Below, in pieces: positions 40,074 through 45,008 of a stretch of 45,008 bases of DNA (position 1 is its first letter; each line of letters starts with the position of its first letter). Source of the DNA: Microvirga mediterraneensis (lineage in GTDB: Bacteria; Pseudomonadota; Alphaproteobacteria; Rhizobiales; Beijerinckiaceae); the NCBI RefSeq assembly GCF_013520865.1, contig NZ_JACDXJ010000004.1:1-45008 (forward strand), in the 5' to 3' direction. The translations under genes and the position numbers were made by a program. The notes beneath the pieces are model-generated. The model did not search any database and was not told the origin of the DNA. It worked only from the letters and a program-made list of their open reading frames with translations.

Positions 40074-40843
40074 ATCTGAAATGGATGCTGTTGCAGGGAG
40101 TGCGGAATGCGGAGGGTGCTGCGGGCGGTGGATCGGGTTCTGACGGTGGCGCTCCCGCTGGCGGCGCTGCTGGCAATGACAGCGGGGCACCATCTGACGG
40201 CGGCGCTCCTGCTGCTGGCGGTTCTGCTGGATCTGCTGAGGGTGCCAAGCCCGCTGAGGGTTTTGCAGTGGCCGTTGATGGCACTGTTCCGGCTGCCAAC
40301 GCTCAAGAGGGTGACGGTGACAAGCCCAAGGAAGGCGAAGAGGGGGCGGACAAGGACGTAAAGAAGGACGAGCCGGAGCCGGAACTCAAGGCGGAGGATT
40401 ACAAGTTCGTCCTGCCCGACGGCGCCGAGCCGGACCCGGCTCAGGCGCAGGAGTTCACGCAGTTCTGTCTCGACCATAAAGTGCCGCCGGAGCAGGCGCA
40501 GGCCATGGTCGATTTCCATGCGCAGATCCTCGGCAAGCAGGTCAAGGCCTGGACCGATCAGGTGAGCGCCTGGGGCGAGGAGACCCGCAACGATCCGGAA
40601 TATGGCGGGGCCGAGTACGAGCAGAACATGGGTATCGCCAATCGCGCCCTGCTGGAGTTTGGCGGCCCGAAGCTCGGGGAGGCCGCGCGTCAATACGGGT
40701 GGGGCAACCATCCGGAGTTCGTCCGCTTCATGGTCAATGTCGGCAAGGCCTTGGGCGCGCCCTCGACCGAAAAAGGCGGTGGACAAGGGAATATGGGAAC
40801 GTCCATTCCTTTGCATCAGGCGCTTTACCCGGGCATGAAATAA
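40070..40843 (+). CDS. Head scaffolding protein
   Basis: A 257-aa protein that should guide capsid assembly. The first half is low-complexity, Gly/Ala/Ser/Glu-rich and disordered; from about residue 105 (ELKAEDYKFVLPDGAEPDPA) it becomes helical, with QAMVDFHAQILGKQVKAW. The 'Y.F.LP.G' followed by 'Q..VDF' pattern is common in podovirus scaffolds. It precedes the capsid gene. It overlaps the previous gene by 4 bp. A hydrophobic ORF in another frame of the Gly/Ala-rich part is an artefact of composition. Confidence 0.8.
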   Translation: MNLKWMLLQGVRNAEGAAGGGSGSDGGAPAGGAAGNDSGAPSDGGAPAAGGSAGSAEGAKPAEGFAVAVDGTVPAANAQEGDGDKPKEGEEGADKDVKKDEPEPELKAEDYKFVLPDGAEPDPAQAQEFTQFCLDHKVPPEQAQAMVDFHAQILGKQVKAWTDQVSAWGEETRNDPEYGGAEYEQNMGIANRALLEFGGPKLGEAARQYGWGNHPEFVRFMVNVGKALGAPSTEKGGGQGNMGTSIPLHQALYPGMK

Positions 40844-40853
40844 TAGTAAACAT

Positions 40854-40882
40854 TTCAACGCCCATATTCGGCGTCATATGAT
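40854..40882 (+). promoter_or_regulatory. Capsid gene promoter
   Basis: TATGAT (40877-40882) is a strong -10 (5 of 6 of TATAAT) with TTCAAC (40854-40859) 17 bp upstream as a weak -35. An AGGAG ribosome-binding site lies 8 bp before the capsid ATG. This 72-bp gap is AT-rich compared with its neighbours, and a dedicated promoter for the most abundant protein is expected. Confidence 0.5.
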
Positions 40883-40915
40883 CCGCCGATTTGTTAGCAG
40901 TGTAGGAGTAAGAGT

Positions 40916-41938
40916 ATGACACTACTTGCAGCGCAAGTGCTGACCCTGGCGGATCTCGTGAAACGCTCGGACGCAAACGGCAACGTGGCTTCCTCGATCG
41001 TGGAAGCCATGAACCGCGTAAACGAAGCCCTCGACGACATGCAGTTCCGCGAGGCCAATGACGGATCCGGCCACAAGACGGTCATCCGCACCGGCCTGCC
41101 TGCGGTCGCTTGGCGCCTTCTGAACTACGGCGTGCCGAAGTCCAAGAGCACCACCGCGCCCGTGCGCGACACCACCGGCATGCTCGAGGCTTACGCCGAG
41201 GTCGACAAGACCCTGGTGCAGCTGTCCGGCAATGCCGGCGCCTTCCGCGCCTCGGAGGTCCGCCCGTTCCTGGAGAGCATGTCGCAGGAAGCTTCCTCGA
41301 CCCTGTTCTACGGCAACACCGAAGTGAACCCGGAGCGGTTCCTCGGCCTTGCCCCGCGCATGGGCAAGCTCTCCACCGATCCCACGCAGTCGGGCTACAA
41401 CATCATCGACGCGGGCGGCACCGGTGCCACCAACACCTCGCTCTGGATGATCGTGTGGGGCGAGGATTCCGTCCACGGCATCTACCCCAAGGGCACGACC
41501 GCCGGCCTGCAGCATCAGGATCTCGGTGAGGTCACGCTGCAGGACGCCAACGGCAACAACTATCAGGGCTACCGCGACCATTTCCAGTGGCACCTCGGCC
41601 TGACCGTGCGCGACTGGCGCTATGTGGTCCGCATCGCCAACATCGACGTGGCGCTCGCCCGCACGGACATGGCCTACCTCAAGTCGATCCTGAACAAGAT
41701 CATCGACGCCGAGGAGCGGGTCTACCGCATCCCGGGCACGGCGACCGAATCCGGCATGCCGCGCGCGGCCTGGTACGGCAACCGCACGGTGCGCTCGCTG
41801 ATCCGCACGGCGCAGCTGGAGAAGATCGCCAACAACATCACCACGGAAACCATCTACGGCAAGCCGGTGACGGCGATCAACGGCGTGCCCCTGCGCGCGG
41901 TGGACGCGATCCTCAACACCGAGGCCCGCGTCGTCTGA
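40916..41938 (+). CDS. Major capsid protein
   Basis: A 340-aa capsid protein. It follows the scaffold and precedes the Bbp16-like cement gene, the order seen in BPP-1-like phages; those capsids have a permuted HK97-type fold. The N-terminus (LAAQVLTLADLVKRSDANGN) is followed by a PVRDTTGMLEAYAEVDKTLV segment and FRASEVRPFLESMSQEASST. I see no scaffold-like delta domain, and the scaffold is a separate gene. Length and a well-formed leader fit a highly expressed structural protein. A GC-rich hairpin follows the stop. Confidence 0.85.
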   Translation: MTLLAAQVLTLADLVKRSDANGNVASSIVEAMNRVNEALDDMQFREANDGSGHKTVIRTGLPAVAWRLLNYGVPKSKSTTAPVRDTTGMLEAYAEVDKTLVQLSGNAGAFRASEVRPFLESMSQEASSTLFYGNTEVNPERFLGLAPRMGKLSTDPTQSGYNIIDAGGTGATNTSLWMIVWGEDSVHGIYPKGTTAGLQHQDLGEVTLQDANGNNYQGYRDHFQWHLGLTVRDWRYVVRIANIDVALARTDMAYLKSILNKIIDAEERVYRIPGTATESGMPRAAWYGNRTVRSLIRTAQLEKIANNITTETIYGKPVTAINGVPLRAVDAILNTEARVV

Positions 41939-41945
41939 TAACAGC

Positions 41946-41965
41946 GGGGCCGGTTCGCCGGCCTC
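41946..41965 (+). other. UUCG-capped hairpin after the capsid gene
   Basis: GGGGCCGG pairs with CCGGCCTC through a TTCG loop, with one wobble. The following TCTTCC is too poor in T for strong termination. It may protect the capsid mRNA 3' end or reduce read-through into the cement gene. Confidence 0.6.
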
Positions 41966-41996
41966 TTCCGCTCTCAAGGATCGGTGAGGTTTTGAA

Positions 41997-42395
41997 ATGA
42001 TCCAGGACAAGCAGCTCGAATTCTCCAACGCGCAGGCGATCACCGCCACCGCGTCGTCCACCAACGTGATCGACCTTGGCCCGAAGAACGGCCGCGGCAC
42101 GACAGGCCCCGGCACGCCGATCGAGTTCACGGTCGGGCAGACGTTCGTGGGCGCCGGCACTCTGACGATCCAGATCCGCACCTCGGACAGCGCCGACATG
42201 TCGGGCGCGACCGTGGTCGCCGCTTCGCCAGCCTTCACGGCGGCGGATCTCGTGGCCGGCAAGGATCTGCCGTACTACCCGCACATCCCGGTCAACACCA
42301 AGCGGTACGTGGACCTGAACTATGTCGCCTCGTCCGCCTTCACGGCGGGCACCCTCACGGCGCGCGGCACGGCGGCGGCCCAGATCGGCGGCTAA
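41997..42395 (+). CDS. Bbp16-like capsid cement protein
   Basis: A 132-aa protein with the Bbp16 pattern: MIQDKQLEFSNAQAITATAS, then STNVIDLGPKNGRG, an EFTVGQTFVGAGTLTIQIRT strand set and a C-terminal KRYVDLNYVASSAFTAGTLT. In BPP-1 this type of protein forms trimeric cement on the capsid surface. It follows the capsid gene by 58 bp. AAGGATCGGTGAGG before the ATG is a strong ribosome site. Its beta-rich composition fits a jelly-roll. Confidence 0.85.
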   Translation: MIQDKQLEFSNAQAITATASSTNVIDLGPKNGRGTTGPGTPIEFTVGQTFVGAGTLTIQIRTSDSADMSGATVVAASPAFTAADLVAGKDLPYYPHIPVNTKRYVDLNYVASSAFTAGTLTARGTAAAQIGG

Positions 42396-42436
42396 CAGGC
42401 CGCTTCACTCTGGGGGCTGATTGAAAGGTTGAAACG

Positions 42437-42841
42437 ATGGCAAACCGCAAGAACGAAAACACGACCCGCGACGACGTGAACCAGGGCGACGTGCGCGCCA
42501 CGGTGGCCGAGGATCCGACCCCGCGGCCGTCGAACCCGCAGACCTATGACGGCGGCGATCCGATCACCTCGGACCGCGCCAACCCGGTCGGCACCGAGGT
42601 GGACAACACCGCCGAGGGCGCTCCCGATCCGGCCCCGGTTGTGGTCCCTGCGGGCCAGCAGATGGTCGTCCTCCAGGCTCCCGAGCACGAGCAGCTCGAC
42701 GGCGCCCGCGTCCGCCTGACCCAGAAGAGCTACATCAACGACGTGCTCTTCGACGAGGGCGCGATCATCGAGAGCTATTCGGGCCCGGCCGCCCCGCACA
42801 TCGTCGAGATCGACGACAAGGGCAACGAGGTCAAACGTTAA
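42437..42841 (+). CDS. Hypothetical structural protein
   Basis: A 134-aa acidic protein with no recognised family. The first 80 residues are disordered (Asp/Asn/Pro-rich; NPQTYDGGDPITSDRANPVG); the rest is beta-like (QQMVVLQAPEHEQLDGARVR, then INDVLFDEGAIIESYSGPA). It sits between cement and staple-like genes, so it is probably a minor head protein. Confidence 0.6.
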   Translation: MANRKNENTTRDDVNQGDVRATVAEDPTPRPSNPQTYDGGDPITSDRANPVGTEVDNTAEGAPDPAPVVVPAGQQMVVLQAPEHEQLDGARVRLTQKSYINDVLFDEGAIIESYSGPAAPHIVEIDDKGNEVKR

Positions 42842-42916
42842 GCGCCATCCAGTCACGCGTCGGCGCGAACCAACGGGGGGCCTCGCGCTCCCCGTTCTCA
42901 TATCAAGGGTAGGGTG

Positions 42917-43252
42917 ATGGCAGAACTCGTCTCGATGAAACTCTCCGACGCGGACCGCAAGGCGCGCGAAAGGGAAATGCTCGCGTCTCCGTCCTACGAG
43001 GGCGAGCAGTACCCGTGGGGCCTGTCGCTCAATCTCGACAACGACACGATGAAGCGGCTCAACCTCAAGGGCCTGACGGCCGGGCAGGAACTCTCCCTCG
43101 TGGCGGTGGTCAAGGTCACGAGCGCCACCACGTCAAGTTACGACGACGGCAAGGAACATGCCTCGGCCTCGCTCCAGATCACCGACATGGCGCTCGAAAT
43201 GCCGTCGGCGAAACGATCTCTGGCGGACGCCCTCTACAACAAGGGTGAGTGA
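42917..43252 (+). CDS. Capsid staple-like protein
   Basis: A 111-aa protein resembling phage capsid staple proteins, which lie across capsid seams. The opening is AELVSMKLSDADRKAREREM, then YPWGLSLNLDNDTMKRLNLK, followed by SLVAVVKVTSATTSS. The motif 'L.L....L..L' with a short VTS strand is typical. The ATG is preferred over a GTG 3 bp upstream. It lies 76 bp after the preceding gene. Confidence 0.6.
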   Translation: MAELVSMKLSDADRKAREREMLASPSYEGEQYPWGLSLNLDNDTMKRLNLKGLTAGQELSLVAVVKVTSATTSSYDDGKEHASASLQITDMALEMPSAKRSLADALYNKGE

Positions 43253-43254
43253 GC

Positions 43255-43869
43255 ATGGCAGCAACGCCGGTCGATATCTGCAATCTCGCGCTCGGCATCA
43301 TCGGGGACAGCCGGATTCAGGCCATGGACGAGCAGCGGTCGAAAGAGGCGGCCGAGTGCTCGCGGTTCTACGATCAGGCTCTCGACGAGGCGCTGGAAGC
43401 CTTCGACTGGCCGTTCGCCCGCTCCTATGCCCGCGGCGTCTCGCCGTCCGACGTGGACGTGGCCTCGGGCTATGCCTATGCCTACGGCATCCCGTCCGAC
43501 GCGATCGCCATCCGGGGCGTGGCGCGCTCCATGCGCGGGCAGGTCTCGCCGGAGTTCACCCTGTCATCCGTGGCCGGGCCTGACGGCTCCTCCCTGCGGC
43601 TCATGCACACCGACCGGGACGGCGGCGTGATCGTCTACACGAGGCGCGAGACGTTCGTGCCTTCGTTCACGCCCCTGTTCGTGGCGGCCGTGGCGGCGAA
43701 ACTGGCCTCCTACATCGCCATGCCGCTGACCAAATCGAAAGAGAAGCGCGACGACGCCGAGAAGAAATACATGCAGACGCTCGAACAGGCCGCGGTGAGC
43801 GTCGGCAACCAGGGCGTGACGCGCCTCGGCGGCGATGTCATGCCCGACTGGATCGAGGCGCGGGGGTAG
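43255..43869 (+). CDS. Tail tubular protein A-like adaptor (gp11-like)
   Basis: A 204-aa protein of the T7 gp11 / podovirus adaptor group, which joins the portal ring to the tail nozzle. Family marks: the ATPVDICNLALGIIGDSRIQ opening, FYDQALDEALEAFDWPFARS, and late VAAVAAKLASYIAMPLTKSK. The GTG at 43249 overlaps the previous stop; the ATG two codons in is preferred. It directly precedes the nozzle gene, as in T7-like phages. Confidence 0.85.
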   Translation: MAATPVDICNLALGIIGDSRIQAMDEQRSKEAAECSRFYDQALDEALEAFDWPFARSYARGVSPSDVDVASGYAYAYGIPSDAIAIRGVARSMRGQVSPEFTLSSVAGPDGSSLRLMHTDRDGGVIVYTRRETFVPSFTPLFVAAVAAKLASYIAMPLTKSKEKRDDAEKKYMQTLEQAAVSVGNQGVTRLGGDVMPDWIEARG

Positions 43870-43873
43870 TCGC

Positions 43874-45008
43874 ATGGCACTGGCACGCAACCTTCAATCC
43901 TCGTTCACGGGCGGCGAGCTCGCCCCCTCGCTTCACGCGCGCGTCGATCTCGCCAAGTACCGCACGGGCGCCAAGAAGCTGCAGAACTGGATCATTCACG
44001 CCCATGGCGGCATCACGCGCCGGGACGGGCTGCAATTCGTCGGCGCGGCCGGCGACGGGTCGCAGCCGGTGCGCCTCGTGGGGTTCGAGGCTTCGAGCAG
44101 CGACACCTATATTCTTGAATTCGGCCATCTCTACATGCGGGTCTACCGCAACGGCGCTCTGGTGACGGTGCCGGGCGGGGCGCCGTTCGTGCTGTCGCTG
44201 CCCTACGCTGCGGCAGATCTGCGGGGCCTTGTCGTCGAGCAGTCGAACGACGTTCTGACGATCACGCACCCGAGCCATGCGCCGCGCGAGATCGCCCGCT
44301 ATGCTCACGACGACTGGCGCGTGAGCGTGATCAATTTCGCGCCGCCGACCGGCGGGCCTCCTACGATCACGGTCACGGCACACAAGGACTTCACGCAATC
44401 GCCGCCGGCGGGCGAGAACCCGAGCCAGTATTATACCGGCGAGACCTATCGCTACCGCGTCACGGCGGTGCGCCCCGACGGACAGGAGACCCTTTACAGC
44501 GAGGTTGGGACCGCGAGCAACGACCTGCGCTGGTATCCGTCGAACTATAACGATCTCGATTGGGCCGGCATCCCGGGGACGCTATTCTACAACGTTTACC
44601 GCGAGGAATCGGGGCTCTATGGCCTGATCGGCACGGCGCCTTCGTCGAGCTTCCGCGACAAGAATTTCAAGCCCGACCTGTCTCAGACGCCGCCGGATGG
44701 GCGCAACCCGTTCAGCGCGGCCGGCGCCTACCCGCGCGCCTCGGCGTATTTCCAGCAGCGGCGGATTTTCGGCGGGACCGTGCTGCGGCCGCAGACCACC
44801 TGGGCCACGGTGTCGGGCAACTTTCAGAACTTCACCGTGTCGCGCCCGGCCAAGGATTCAGACGCGATGGAATTCACCATCGCCGGGCGCAAGCTGCAGA
44901 AGATCCGGCACTACGTCGCCATGCAGGACCTGATCGTGTTCACCGAGACCGGCGAATGGCGCGTGACCGGAACCGAGGGCGGCGTGATCACCCCCACGGG
45001 CTCGCTCA
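43874..45008 (+). CDS. Tail tubular protein B-like nozzle protein, 5' part
   Basis: The N-terminal 378 codons of the 699-aa nozzle protein that continues at the start of the window. The opening (ARNLQSSFTGGELAPSLHAR, then VDLAKYRTGAKKLQNWIIHA and HGGITRRDGLQFVGA) is diagnostic for the podovirus nozzle family and its relatives. A fibronectin-like region with TYRYRVTAVRPDGQETLYSE follows near 185-220. The ATG is preceded by CGGGGGTAG 4-10 bp upstream. The window's last 127 bases repeat the first 127; the unit sequence ends at 44881. Confidence 0.85.
   Translation, partial: MALARNLQSSFTGGELAPSLHARVDLAKYRTGAKKLQNWIIHAHGGITRRDGLQFVGAAGDGSQPVRLVGFEASSSDTYILEFGHLYMRVYRNGALVTVPGGAPFVLSLPYAAADLRGLVVEQSNDVLTITHPSHAPREIARYAHDDWRVSVINFAPPTGGPPTITVTAHKDFTQSPPAGENPSQYYTGETYRYRVTAVRPDGQETLYSEVGTASNDLRWYPSNYNDLDWAGIPGTLFYNVYREESGLYGLIGTAPSSSFRDKNFKPDLSQTPPDGRNPFSAAGAYPRASAYFQQRRIFGGTVLRPQTTWATVSGNFQNFTVSRPAKDSDAMEFTIAGRKLQKIRHYVAMQDLIVFTETGEWRVTGTEGGVITPTGSL
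44882..45008. repeat. 127-bp terminal direct repeat (identical to 1-127)
   Basis: All 127 bases equal the first 127 bases of the window and lie in the middle of the nozzle gene in the same reading frame. A 127-base overlap is what a de Bruijn assembler with k = 127 leaves on a circular contig. It should be read as proof of a closed circle, not as a biological repeat. Confidence 0.95.

Noticed and set aside
40107..40361. 84-aa hydrophobic ORF inside the scaffold gene
   Set aside because: The Gly/Ala/Ser-rich low-complexity part of the scaffold gives leucine/alanine-rich sequence in the shifted frame, so a membrane-like ORF is expected by composition.
1..45008. tRNA genes and CRISPR arrays
   Set aside because: I saw no cloverleaf-like sequence and no regularly spaced repeat-spacer pattern. 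The GTTCCCCC array is too short and irregular for CRISPR.

Overview
The window is one complete circular, GC-rich, tailed-phage genome. Bases 1-127 are repeated exactly as bases 44882-45008, so the circle is 44,881 bp. The virion is podovirus-like. The head genes resemble Bordetella phage BPP-1 (Bbp19-like protein, scaffold, capsid, Bbp16-like cement protein). The tail and ejection genes resemble T7 (head-to-tail connector, tubular proteins A and B, gp13-, gp14-, gp15- and gp16-like proteins, T7-type fibre N-terminus). The host is probably an alphaproteobacterium: codon use is very GC-rich, the holin looks like the three-TM type of gene transfer agents, and an ECF sigma factor resembles EcfG, which is confined to that class. 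I recognise no integrase, DNA polymerase, RNA polymerase or reverse transcriptase.

Layout. (A) 33476-45008 continuing into 1-14488, rightward: packaging (terS, HTH genes, an adenine-type methyltransferase, terL), portal, scaffold, capsid, cement and staple proteins, tail tubular proteins, internal virion proteins including a 1025-aa double muralytic protein and a 2351-aa giant, then the tail fibre. (B) 14439-15725, leftward: a membrane acyltransferase moron. (C) 15908-17612, rightward: lysis cassette (GH19 endolysin, holin, TM coiled-coil protein), ending in a clear terminator. (D) 17830-21392, leftward: PD-(D/E)XK exonuclease, RecT, and a ParA/ribbon-helix-helix partition pair; a dif-like 28-bp site lies in the gap between C and D. 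(E) 21499-24431, rightward: HTH regulator, small protein, ECF sigma factor, SF2 helicase, VRR-NUC nuclease. (F) 24519-32575, leftward: primase-helicase plus many small accessory genes, including a C5 cytosine methyltransferase and a deoxyribosyltransferase-like protein. (G) 32640-33475: an AT-rich non-coding region with eight copies of GTTCCCCC, operator-like repeats and two tandem terminators.

Synthesis. Partition genes without an integrase, a dif-like site, an iteron-like array between divergent arms, and a 17-bp operator-like element shared by the regulator region and both edges of the array suggest a phage-plasmid: a podophage that would persist as a partitioned circle, or use host XerCD, instead of carrying its own integrase. 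The shared 17-mer overlaps TTGACA boxes that point into the recombination/partition operon, the early replication operon and a short terminated transcript, so one repressor (probably the HTH protein at 21499) could control all three. The ECF sigma factor could reprogram host RNA polymerase. These lifestyle conclusions are inference; the gene and site observations are read from the sequence.
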